Source: Amycolatopsis sp. CA-126428 (GTDB taxonomy: Bacteria; Actinomycetota; Actinomycetes; Mycobacteriales; Pseudonocardiaceae). Taken from it: a DNA stretch of 64,000 nt. How positions within the stretch are numbered: position 1 is the first letter of the stretch; every line of letters starts with the position of its first letter. The notes under the pieces were generated by a model that saw only the letters and a list, made by a program, of their open reading frames with translations, had not been told where the DNA came from and made no database searches. The translations under genes and the position numbers were made by a program. Shown piece by piece: positions 55,379 through 63,357 of the stretch. Location: NCBI RefSeq assembly GCF_002904335.1, contig NZ_PPHF01000016.1, positions 1-64,000 of the forward strand, written 5' to 3'.

Positions 55379-55416
55379 CGTGAAGGCCTCCTCGCTCGCG
55401 CGGGGAGGCCTTCACG
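55379..55416. terminator. Terminator between M14 and LysE genes
   Basis: Perfect 13-bp arms (CGTGAAGGCCTCC and complement) with a 12-nt loop, 29 bp after the M14 stop. Its right arm includes the LysE stop codon, so it serves both strands. The 30 bp before it hold short TTCGGTT/GTTTCG reiterations. Confidence 0.8.
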
Positions 55417-56125
55417 GCGTTAGGGCGAGGGTGAGGCCCAGGACGACGAGAACGCTGCCCACGACGCGGTTGAGGGCCGGTTCGGCGCGGGCGTACCACC
55501 GCTGGGTGACGGGGGAGGAGAACAGCAGGGCCACACTCAGGTGCCACCCGGCCGAGGCGGCGACGATCAGAGCGACGGCGGCGGCCCGCACGGCGGCGGG
55601 TTCGGTGGGCGGCAGGGTCGCGGTGAGAACGCTGCCGAAGAACGCGGCGGCCTTGGGGTTGGTGAGGTTGCTGACGACGCCGCGGCGGAAGGCACTGCCG
55701 CGGCGGGCCGGTGCACTTTCCTGGTTCGGTGGGGTGGGCGCCACCTCGTCCTGGTGCGGTGGCGCCACGGGATCGCTGGGACCGCCTGGCGCGCTGGGGC
55801 TGCCGCGGCTGCCGGGATCGTGGACCGCGCCGGACCCGCGGGCCTGCCACCACAGCCGCACACCCAGCCACGCCAGATAGCCGCCGCACGCCACGCGCAG
55901 GGCTGTCGCCAACCACGGCGTGCGGGCGAGCACCCCACCGAGTCCGAAGACGGCGACCGCGGCCAGCAGCCCGCCCGCGGCGACCACCCCGAGCGCGATC
56001 GCCACCGCCGCCCGGCGCGTCCCGGTGGCGGCGGTGTGCGCGATGAGGACGAAGTTGGGGCCGGGGGTGATCGCGGCCGGGAGGTAGGCCAGCAGGACGG
56101 TGCCGAGGGTCGCGGCGGGACTCAC
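55412..56125 (-). CDS. LysE/RhtB-family exporter
   Basis: 237 residues from GTG 56125. Five to six helices with LysE signature LLAYLPAAITPGPNFVLIAHTAATGTRRAAVA and FRRGVVSNLTNPKAAAFFGSVL. It should export amino acids. Between helices 3 and 4 lies a 45-residue insertion rich in Pro, Ser, Gly and His (GSPSAPGGPSDPVAPPHQDE), longer than the usual loop. Confidence 0.88.
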   Translation of the reverse strand: MSPAATLGTVLLAYLPAAITPGPNFVLIAHTAATGTRRAAVAIALGVVAAGGLLAAVAVFGLGGVLARTPWLATALRVACGGYLAWLGVRLWWQARGSGAVHDPGSRGSPSAPGGPSDPVAPPHQDEVAPTPPNQESAPARRGSAFRRGVVSNLTNPKAAAFFGSVLTATLPPTEPAAVRAAAVALIVAASAGWHLSVALLFSSPVTQRWYARAEPALNRVVGSVLVVLGLTLALTP

Positions 56126-56222
56126 GCCGCGGGGCCGCCGTCGCCGGGGTGAAGCCGAAGGCGAGCACGCCAAGCCCCCGGAACTGTCGGTGCCCTCCGG
56201 TAGCGTGGAAATCGGGGGCTGC

Positions 56223-57314
56223 TCATGCCGCCCGACCGCCGCCGACCACCTGGTCGCGCATCGTCCGCAGCGTCTCGTGGTCCACTGTGGACGGATCGGC
56301 GGCCAGCCATTCGCCGATCTCGTGCAGGAACTCTTCCGGTGTCATCGGGGCGACCGCCAGCTCGCCCGGATCCGCCGTGGTCAGGTCGCCGCTGCGGCTC
56401 GGGTAGACGATCATCGCGCCGCGCAGCGCCACCCCCGGGAGCAGCTCGCGGTAGGCCGCCAGGCTCTCGGTCAACCGGCTGCCGCCGCCGCGGAACGGGC
56501 GGCCGTTGCGCAGCAGCCGGCCGTCCTCCGCCGTCTCGTAGTGGCCCGGCAGCCACAGCTTCGACTCGATCAGCACCAGCCGCTTCCCGCACAGCACCGC
56601 GTGGTCGACGTCGGCGAACACCGAGCCCGGCCAGGCGAGCCCGTGGAAGATGCGGGCGCCCGGCAGCCGGGTCAGGTACCCCTCGAGCAGGTCCGCGGTG
56701 AGCCGCTCGGCCAGCTCGTCGCGCTCGGTGCCGGGCGCGCCGAACACCGTGCGGCCGCCGAACTCCTCGGCGAACGCCTCGCGCGCCTTCGCGTCCCGCA
56801 GGTACCCGCGCGCGAGCCGCTGGACCAGCAACGCCGTGCCGGCGGTGAGCAGCAGCCAGACGATGAGCACCGGCGTGCTGAACCCGACGCCGGTGACCAG
56901 CGGCAGCAGCACGAGCACCATCCCGGCCACCGCGACGACCACCGGTGCGTGCCCCGGCTCGCGGCGGCGGCCGTGCCGCATGCGGGTGTCCTCGCCGGCG
57001 AAGTGCCACCAGCTCAGGTCCTCGGCGTCCAGCTCGGGCAGGTCGGGGACGAAGCCGGGCTCGTCGCCGAACCGCCGCCGGGGACGCGGCCGCACCGGCA
57101 CCGGCACCACGGTCGCGCCGCCGGAGTCGTAGCGGGCGCGGGCCTTCGGGTCGCTCAGGACGTCGTAGGCCTCGCGGAGCAGCCGGAACGTGCCGACCGT
57201 GCCGCCGCCGTCCGGGTGCATGGTCTTGGCCAGCCGGCGGTAGGCCGCCTTGACGTCGGCCGCCGTGGCGTCGCGGCGGAGGCCGAGCACCTCGTAGTAG
57301 TCGACGTCGGGCAC
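56223..57314 (-). CDS. DnaJ-NERD fusion membrane protein
   Basis: 363 residues from GTG 57314 (GGAGGTGA 8 nt upstream). N-terminal J domain (1-65) with the HPD motif at 33-35, then an acidic linker, two helices (about 150-185), and a C-terminal NERD domain (about 215-330): RIFHGLAWPGSVFADVDHAVLCGKR with D and LVLIESK, the Mg-binding acid/ExK of the nuclease-related fold. A J domain recruiting Hsp70 to a membrane NERD protein suggests a quality-control or DNA-defence role; neither is proven. Confidence 0.85.
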   Translation of the reverse strand: MPDVDYYEVLGLRRDATAADVKAAYRRLAKTMHPDGGGTVGTFRLLREAYDVLSDPKARARYDSGGATVVPVPVRPRPRRRFGDEPGFVPDLPELDAEDLSWWHFAGEDTRMRHGRRREPGHAPVVVAVAGMVLVLLPLVTGVGFSTPVLIVWLLLTAGTALLVQRLARGYLRDAKAREAFAEEFGGRTVFGAPGTERDELAERLTADLLEGYLTRLPGARIFHGLAWPGSVFADVDHAVLCGKRLVLIESKLWLPGHYETAEDGRLLRNGRPFRGGGSRLTESLAAYRELLPGVALRGAMIVYPSRSGDLTTADPGELAVAPMTPEEFLHEIGEWLAADPSTVDHETLRTMRDQVVGGGRAA

Positions 57315-57699
57315 GCGGGTGGTCACCTCCGATGGCTGCGCGAAGACTTTATGGGGTCCGGTCGCGGGGCCTGTCACCGCCTCGGCGGCGCGCCGGAGTG
57401 ATTGTCCTCGCTGCAGGTCAGGGCGGTGTGGGCGGTTTTGCCGGTGACGGCCCGGAAACGGCCCCTCCGGGGTGGTGCGGCCGGCGGGTCCGGTGACGGG
57501 GTCCCGCATGGCGGCGACGCCTTCGTCTTCGGTGGTCAGGCAGTGTCCATTGAGGACTGTTTGTCACCCGGAAGTGTTGCCGGGTCCGAGAAAGCGGGGT
57601 CTGCCGTGACTTTTCGTAGTTGGAGTCCACTCGAATGGCCGTGAACATGTGTTCGAATCCTCGGCTAGTCTTGAGTCATGTCCTCGACACCCCTCAGAC
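57315..57699. other. Intergenic stretch, no supported gene
   Basis: Promoter region of the DnaJ-NERD gene on one side and the end of the aryl-CoA ligase unit on the other. The left part is GC-rich; 57540-57670 is more AT-rich. A GTTCGAATCC string at 57653 recalls a tRNA T-arm but no acceptor or anticodon stem can be folded around it. No convincing ORF. Confidence 0.5.
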
Positions 57700-57743
57700 G
57701 TGACGGGCCCACCGCCACCCCACCTCGGCAGCGGGCCCGTCAC
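57700..57743 (-). terminator. Terminator of the aryl-CoA ligase gene
   Basis: Perfect 11-bp arms (GTGACGGGCCC and complement) with a 22-nt loop, 6 bp after the ligase stop. Confidence 0.7.
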
Positions 57744-57748
57744 CCCCG

Positions 57749-59356
57749 TCAGCGCTCGCGCAGCAGGTACCGCTGCAGCTTGCCGCTGGCATTGCGCGGC
57801 AGTGCGTCGAGGAAGCGCACCCGGCGCGGGTACTTGTACGGCGCGGCAACGGCTTTGGCGTGCTCCTGCAGGGCGTGCACGACGTCCGGGCCCGGGGCGA
57901 CGCCGGGCCGGAGCACGACGAAGGCCGTCACGACGGCGCCCCGATCCGGGTCGGGTGTGCCGACGACCGCGCACTCCTCGACGTCCGGGTGCGTCAGGAG
58001 CACCTCTTCGACCTCGGGAGCCGCGATGTTGTAACCGGAAGAGACGATCATGTCGTCGCTGCGCGCCACGAAGCGGAAGTAGCCGTCCGGCTCGCGGACG
58101 TAGGTGTCGCCCGTGATGTTCCAGCCGTCGCGGACGTAGCCGGTCTGCCGGGGATCGCCGAGGTAGCGGCAGCCGGTGGGGCCCTGGACGGCGAGCAGCC
58201 CGGGTGTGCCGTCCGGGACGGGCCGGCCGTCGGCGTCCAGGACGGCGGCGTGGAAGCCGGGGACGACCTTGCCGGTGCAGCCGGGGCGGACGTCGTCGCC
58301 GGCGGCGGAGATGAACACGTGCAGCATCTCCGTGCTGCCGATGCCGTCGATCAACGGTGACCCGACGACCTCGCGGTACCGCTCGGCCACGGCGGCGGGC
58401 AGTGCTTCCCCGGCGGAGACGGCGCGGCGGACCCCGGCCAGCAGGGGCCCGTCGCCGGCGCCGAGGATCGCGCGGTAGGCGGTCGGGGCGGTGAACAGCA
58501 CCGTCACCGCCTGCTCGGCGACGATCGACGCCAGCTCCTTGGGCGTCGCGCGTTCCAGCAGGAGCACCGACGCGCCGGCGTGCAGCGGGAACACCAGGAG
58601 GCCGCCCAGGCCGAAGGTGAAGGCCAGGGGCGGGGTGCCGCAGAAGACGTCGTCCGGGGTGGGCCGGAGGACGTGCCGGGAGAACGTGTCGGCGATGGCG
58701 AGCAGGTCGCGGTGGAAGTGCATGGTGGCCTTCGGCGTCCCGGTCGTGCCGGAGGTGAAGGCGAGCAGGGCGACGTCGTCGGCGGCCGTCGGCACGTCGG
58801 CGAAGGTCGCCGGGTACCGGGCGCAGCGTTCGGCCAGTCCGGCGCGCCCCGTGCCGCCGGACCCCGTGCGGTAGGGCACCACGGGCAGCGTGAGCGGCAG
58901 CTCGCCGAGCAGGCGCTCGTCGCACAGGGCCACCGTGGGCTGTGCCCGGTCGGTGATCTTGTCCAGCTCACCGCGGCGCAGCATCGGCATGGTCGTGACG
59001 GCGACGGCTCCGGCCTTCAGGACGCCGAGCCAGCACGCCGCGAGCCACGGCGTGTTGGCGCCGCGCAGCAGCACGCGGTTGCCGGGCACGACACCGAGCT
59101 CGGCCGTGAGGACGTGCGCGATCCGGTTGGCGCGGGCGAGGACGTCGCCGTAGGTCCACGTCTCGTGCGGGGTGCGCAGGCAGGGGCGGTCCGGGCCGAG
59201 GCGGGCGGCGGTCTCGTCGAGCAACGCCGTCGCGGCGTTGAGGCGGTCCGGGTAGTGCAGCTCCGGCAGGTCGAACACCAGCCGCGGCCACTGGTCGCCG
59301 GGTGGCAGGCGGTCGCGGCAGAACGAGTCCGTGTGAGCGCTGGGAGAAAGCCTCAT
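57749..59356 (-). CDS. AMP-forming aryl-CoA ligase (benzoate/aminobenzoate type)
   Basis: 535 residues, ATG 59356 with GAGGAG. ANL-family motifs: FTSGTTGTPKATMH (P-loop), GCRYLGDPRQTGYVRDGWNITGD (hinge, with the AMP-ribose Asp), and the C-terminal catalytic Lys in NASGKLQRYLL. The CGTPPLAFTFGLGG region resembles benzoate- and 2-aminobenzoate-CoA ligases. It would activate an aromatic acid; the partner oxygenase or reductase is not in the window. Confidence 0.88.
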   Translation of the reverse strand: MRLSPSAHTDSFCRDRLPPGDQWPRLVFDLPELHYPDRLNAATALLDETAARLGPDRPCLRTPHETWTYGDVLARANRIAHVLTAELGVVPGNRVLLRGANTPWLAACWLGVLKAGAVAVTTMPMLRRGELDKITDRAQPTVALCDERLLGELPLTLPVVPYRTGSGGTGRAGLAERCARYPATFADVPTAADDVALLAFTSGTTGTPKATMHFHRDLLAIADTFSRHVLRPTPDDVFCGTPPLAFTFGLGGLLVFPLHAGASVLLLERATPKELASIVAEQAVTVLFTAPTAYRAILGAGDGPLLAGVRRAVSAGEALPAAVAERYREVVGSPLIDGIGSTEMLHVFISAAGDDVRPGCTGKVVPGFHAAVLDADGRPVPDGTPGLLAVQGPTGCRYLGDPRQTGYVRDGWNITGDTYVREPDGYFRFVARSDDMIVSSGYNIAAPEVEEVLLTHPDVEECAVVGTPDPDRGAVVTAFVVLRPGVAPGPDVVHALQEHAKAVAAPYKYPRRVRFLDALPRNASGKLQRYLLRER

Positions 59357-59473
59357 CGCCGCTCCTCGGTCTCGGCCGGCCCGCCACCAGGAACGTAGCA
59401 CTCGTTGCGACCGTCGAGAAGACGCAATGTCGTATCGATGACGACGGCGACCAACCAGCAATTCGCCCCGGGT

Positions 59474-62400
59474 TCAGCCGGCGACGAGCTTGTCGAGTTC
59501 GGCGATGATCGCCGGGTAGGCGTCGGGGCAGCGGTCGACAAGCTTTTCGGCGACGTAGGCCCAGTCATCCTCGGTCAGCTGCTTCGCCAGCGCCTGCACC
59601 GGGGAGAGGCCCTGGGTGTCGATCATGGGGAAACGGCCGGGAACCACGAAGGTCGCCGTCTCGTACCGCCGGTCCTCCGTGATCGATGTCCACGTCGAAG
59701 CGTCCCGGCTGACCTGGGTCAGGCTCCGGATCCTGGTGGAACAGAGCTTCAGCACGCGTTCCACCTGGCCGGCCAGCAGCTTGGAGTCGCCGTCGAGGTC
59801 TTTCTCGATCGCTTGGGCGACGCCTCGAAGGCGGCCGAGCAAGGCGAGTGTGCGGGCGCGGTCGCCCCAGCCGGCCGTGACCGCGACCATCCCGAGCAAG
59901 CCGTTCATCGTTTCGTCGGCCTCGGCGAGCGCGCCGACGAGACGCCCGGCCTCGCTCAGCAACTCCCCGTCGCGCGTCTCCTGCGCCACCAGCAGGACTG
60001 CGCTCGCGCGGTCCCGAGGGTCCTCCGCGTTCCGTGCGACGGCTCGCGCGCGTTCCGGGAGGCCGGCGGACAGAGCCGCCCGGATCACGTCCAGCCGCGG
60101 CCGCAACTGCAGTGCCGGGTCGGCGATGCGGGACAGCGCCTGCTCGGCACGGTCGAGTTCGCCCGCCGCCACCGCGCCTTCGGTGATGGCCGCCCAGGCG
60201 GCCGCTCGTGCCCTGGAGTCGGTCATCCGGGCGGTTTGGTGCTCCGCACGGTCAAAGTCCCCGTGGTCGGCCATGGCCATGATCCAGAGCACGGAAATGC
60301 GCTGGTCTCTCTCGCCGACGAGTCCGCGAGCGACGTGCTCGGTCAGTTGGAGGACTTCGGCGCCTTCCTCCGCATTGCCGGTCCGGATGAGGGCTGCGGC
60401 CACGGCGAAGACCGCGTCGGAGTCATCGCCCCTCTCGGCGTACTCCCGTGTGATCGTCAAAGCGAGCTGTGGGTTCCCGGTCGCCGCGATCGCCGGGGCC
60501 ACGGCGATCAGTGCCTTCCCGCGCCATACCGGGTCCGGCACCTTTTGGGCGATGTCGAGCGCCTCGGCCGCCAGGCGGGTCGTCGCGGCCCAGTCGTTCT
60601 TGCCGATCGACGAAGCGAGGTCCGCCAGCCTGGCGGACAGCAGCAGGGGCTCCGAGGTCATCCGAGCGATGGCTTCGGCACGGTGGCGGTCCCGCCGGGC
60701 CGTGATCCGGATGACCGCCCGCAGCCACTCCTCACGATTTTCCGCCTGCTCCACGGTGTCCAGGATCCGCAGTGCCCGCTCGTCGTCGCCGGTCCGGGCG
60801 ATGTCGGCCGCCAGCGGGCCCGGAAAGGTGGACCGGCCGGCGAGGCGGTCCGCCGACAGCGTGGTTTCCACCTCCTCCACAAGCTCCTCGGCGCGGTCCC
60901 GCCGGCCGAGTTCGGCGGAGGCCACCGCCATCGCACCCAGTGCCTCGGCGCCTCCGTGCCGCGCATCGCCTGCGAACAGCTTCTCGGCTTCGGCCAGGAG
61001 GGCGCACGCCCTGTCCGGTGCTTCGGCGGCGGCATCGCCGGCCAGCAGCGCGAGTGCTTCCACGTGTTCGGCAAGGTCTTTCACAAGTGCTGCCACGCGG
61101 CGGGCGCGGTCGTGATCACCGGCCCGGCCCGCCGCGACGGCGAGCGACAGCACCGGACCGGCGCCGAAGAACTGGTTGAGCGCGGCTGCGTGTTCCTCCG
61201 CCCGGTCCAGCAGGCTCGCTACCTGGCGGGGGTGTCCGTCGGCGCGGCAAACCGCCGCGAGGGCGACCAAGGCTGCGATGCGGTCGAACGGATGCCGGAT
61301 GGCTTCGAGCATGGCTTCCGCCCGGTCCGTCCGGCCGAGCTTGGCCCAGGCCGACGGCACGGCCGGTGGCACCCTGCTGTTACCCCGGAGCAGGTGCACG
61401 CGGTGGACCGCGAGCCGGGCCAGGGCGACCAGGTCCGGGCGATCCGAGGCGAGGATCAGGTTCTGCGTTGCGGTGATCTCCCCCAGCGCGGCGCCGTCGC
61501 CGCCCGCACGGACCAGGGCCAGGCGGTGACGATGGGGGTCCGTGGCGCAGGCCAGCATGCGAGGCAGGTCCGCTTCCACCCGGAGCAGCGCGAAGTACCC
61601 GCGAAGGAGGTAGTCCGGCGTGTCCGGTGGCCACCCTCGCGCCGCGTAGCTGTCGGCCCAGTCGTGCAGGTGCTGCCGGTAGCCCGCGAGCCGGGGACCC
61701 AGCATCTCCCGGGCGGAGAGCAGGAGCTGCTCGTGGGCCAGGACGTGGACGTAGTCGGTGAGCCCGCCGCGCTCCGGTGGGCGGCAGGCGAAGCTGCGCC
61801 CGGTCGAGGTGTGCAGGCAGTCGTCCACTTCGTAGGCCATCGCGCCGGTCAGAGCGGTCAGGTCCGGCAGGGTGAGGCCGCCGGCCGCCGCGGTGAGCAG
61901 GCCCAGGACGTCCTGCTCGGCCGGGGAACCGCGGAGGAGACGTTTCAGGTCGCGTTCTTTCGCACCGCGCACGGTCCGGGCCTTTGCGGACGGGGCGAGC
62001 GGGCGGATGATCGCCGGCTCGCGCAGGGGATGGTCGTCGGGGACGTCGGCGGGGAGGGGTCTGCTGCTGCGGCCGGAAACGATCACACGCATCCCCGCCG
62101 GTGGCTGCGCCGGGAGCAGGGCCGCGATGCTGTGGGCGTCGTGGCTGCCGTCCAGGCCGCGGTCCTCGTCCAGCCCGTCCACCACGAGCGCGAACTGCAT
62201 ACCGCGTCGGCGGCAGTCTCCGGCGGTTTCGGCGAGCAGACCCCGCCACTGCGCCTCGCGGGTGGCATCGGTCGACGGCGGCAGTGGCGTTCCCCGCAGC
62301 GCGCAGAGCTGCTCGAGCAGGTTGTCGACGAACGCGCGGCGATCGCTCTGGTCCGGCTGGCTGCCGGTGATGAAGAACGCGACGAGCCGGACCCCGGGCG

Positions 62401-62680
62401 GGGGAGCCAGCACGAAGGCCGCCAGCAGCGCCGACTTTCCCGACCAGGCTTCGGCCCGCCACCAGGCATACGTGCTTTCGGTGGCGGGATCGGTGCAGAA
62501 CCGGGCCAGCTCGGCGAGTTCTTCGCTGCGATCGACCAGGCGCCGGGGCGCGAAGGACTCGACGCGGCTGAGGTAGTAGCTGTGCACCGGTGCGGATCCG
62601 CCGACGTGCACGTCACCCCGTACCGTCCCGATCTGGAACACCGGTCCGGTGAACCGGCCCGAAGCGGAGTTCTCCGTCAC
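59474..62680 (-). CDS. STAND-type ATPase with helical-repeat C-terminus
   Basis: 1068 residues from GTG 62680. The N-terminal segment SGRFTGPVFQIGTVRGDVHV is the short beta-rich leader seen in many actinobacterial STAND ATPases. Walker A AEAWSGKSALL (about 78-88), Walker B ALVVDGLDED (about 165-174), and a NACHT-like sensor region follow. Residues 400-1068 are TPR/helical repeats (AWAKLGRTDRAEAMLEAIRHPFDRI type, about 16 copies). Such proteins oligomerise on ligand binding and act in signalling or phage defence; no effector domain is recognisable. Divergent from the DinB gene. Confidence 0.82.
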   Translation of the reverse strand: MTENSASGRFTGPVFQIGTVRGDVHVGGSAPVHSYYLSRVESFAPRRLVDRSEELAELARFCTDPATESTYAWWRAEAWSGKSALLAAFVLAPPPGVRLVAFFITGSQPDQSDRRAFVDNLLEQLCALRGTPLPPSTDATREAQWRGLLAETAGDCRRRGMQFALVVDGLDEDRGLDGSHDAHSIAALLPAQPPAGMRVIVSGRSSRPLPADVPDDHPLREPAIIRPLAPSAKARTVRGAKERDLKRLLRGSPAEQDVLGLLTAAAGGLTLPDLTALTGAMAYEVDDCLHTSTGRSFACRPPERGGLTDYVHVLAHEQLLLSAREMLGPRLAGYRQHLHDWADSYAARGWPPDTPDYLLRGYFALLRVEADLPRMLACATDPHRHRLALVRAGGDGAALGEITATQNLILASDRPDLVALARLAVHRVHLLRGNSRVPPAVPSAWAKLGRTDRAEAMLEAIRHPFDRIAALVALAAVCRADGHPRQVASLLDRAEEHAAALNQFFGAGPVLSLAVAAGRAGDHDRARRVAALVKDLAEHVEALALLAGDAAAEAPDRACALLAEAEKLFAGDARHGGAEALGAMAVASAELGRRDRAEELVEEVETTLSADRLAGRSTFPGPLAADIARTGDDERALRILDTVEQAENREEWLRAVIRITARRDRHRAEAIARMTSEPLLLSARLADLASSIGKNDWAATTRLAAEALDIAQKVPDPVWRGKALIAVAPAIAATGNPQLALTITREYAERGDDSDAVFAVAAALIRTGNAEEGAEVLQLTEHVARGLVGERDQRISVLWIMAMADHGDFDRAEHQTARMTDSRARAAAWAAITEGAVAAGELDRAEQALSRIADPALQLRPRLDVIRAALSAGLPERARAVARNAEDPRDRASAVLLVAQETRDGELLSEAGRLVGALAEADETMNGLLGMVAVTAGWGDRARTLALLGRLRGVAQAIEKDLDGDSKLLAGQVERVLKLCSTRIRSLTQVSRDASTWTSITEDRRYETATFVVPGRFPMIDTQGLSPVQALAKQLTEDDWAYVAEKLVDRCPDAYPAIIAELDKLVAG

Positions 62681-62843
62681 CGGGCCATCATCCCGGGGTG
62701 CACCGGCCCGGCGCCCGGCCTGCGCTGCGTGCCCTGCGGAGTTGTCCCCGAACTGTCCCGTTTTCCCGGCCACGCGCGAGTCACCCCGTCGTGGGCGCGC
62801 GGGATCACCGCGTCGCGGGCCGCCGCCCAGTAGCTTCTCGATC

Positions 62844-63353
62844 ATGGTCGAGACGCCCGAACCGCCTCCCACGCTGGCCGATCCGCGCGCGCTGCTGGTG
62901 GGCTACCTCGACCACAGTGCCGCCGTCATCCTGCGCAAGCTCGACGGCCTCTCCGAACGTGACCTGCGCCGGAGCGTGCTGCCGTCGGGCTGGACGCCGC
63001 TGGGCATGGTCAAGCACCTCGCCTGCACCGAACGCTTCTGGATCCGGTACCTGTTCGCCGGCGAGGACGTCGACTTCTCCTGGCCCCGCACCGCCGAGCA
63101 GGAGTGGTTCGTCGCGCCGGCGGAACCGTCGGCGGACATCACCGCCTTCTTCCTGGCGGAGCACGAAAACTGTGCCCGGCTCGCCGCGGTCACCCCGCTG
63201 GACGGCCGGGCCGTCCGCACGACCCGCCGCGGCGGCGCCGAAGAGCACCCCACGTTCGCGTGGATCCTGTGCCACCTCCTCCAGAACTTCGCCCGGCACG
63301 CCGGGCACGTGGACGTCGGCCGCGAGCTGATCGACGGCGTGACCGGCAAATAG
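62844..63353 (+). CDS. DinB/mycothiol-transferase family protein (DUF664-like)
   Basis: 169 residues; TAGCTT sits 7 bp before the ATG, so the message is probably leaderless. Four-helix DinB fold: DHSAAVILRKLDGLSERDLRRS, GMVKHLACTERFWIRYLFAG with the first metal His, and LLQNFARHAGHVDVGRELID with the HxxxH-like pair. The DUF664 pattern (SGWTPLGMVKHLA) points to thiol-dependent transferases of mycothiol-producing actinobacteria. Confidence 0.88.
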   Translation: MVETPEPPPTLADPRALLVGYLDHSAAVILRKLDGLSERDLRRSVLPSGWTPLGMVKHLACTERFWIRYLFAGEDVDFSWPRTAEQEWFVAPAEPSADITAFFLAEHENCARLAAVTPLDGRAVRTTRRGGAEEHPTFAWILCHLLQNFARHAGHVDVGRELIDGVTGK

Positions 63354-63357
63354 CGCG

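Noticed and set aside
57640..57680. tRNA-like T-arm string GTTCGAATCC
   Set aside because: No complementary acceptor, D or anticodon stems can be formed in the flanking 80 bases, and no CCA-like end is present.
62681..62872. 64-residue upstream extension of the STAND ATPase
   Set aside because: It would run through the divergent DinB promoter and start codon; the conserved leader begins shortly after GTG 62680.
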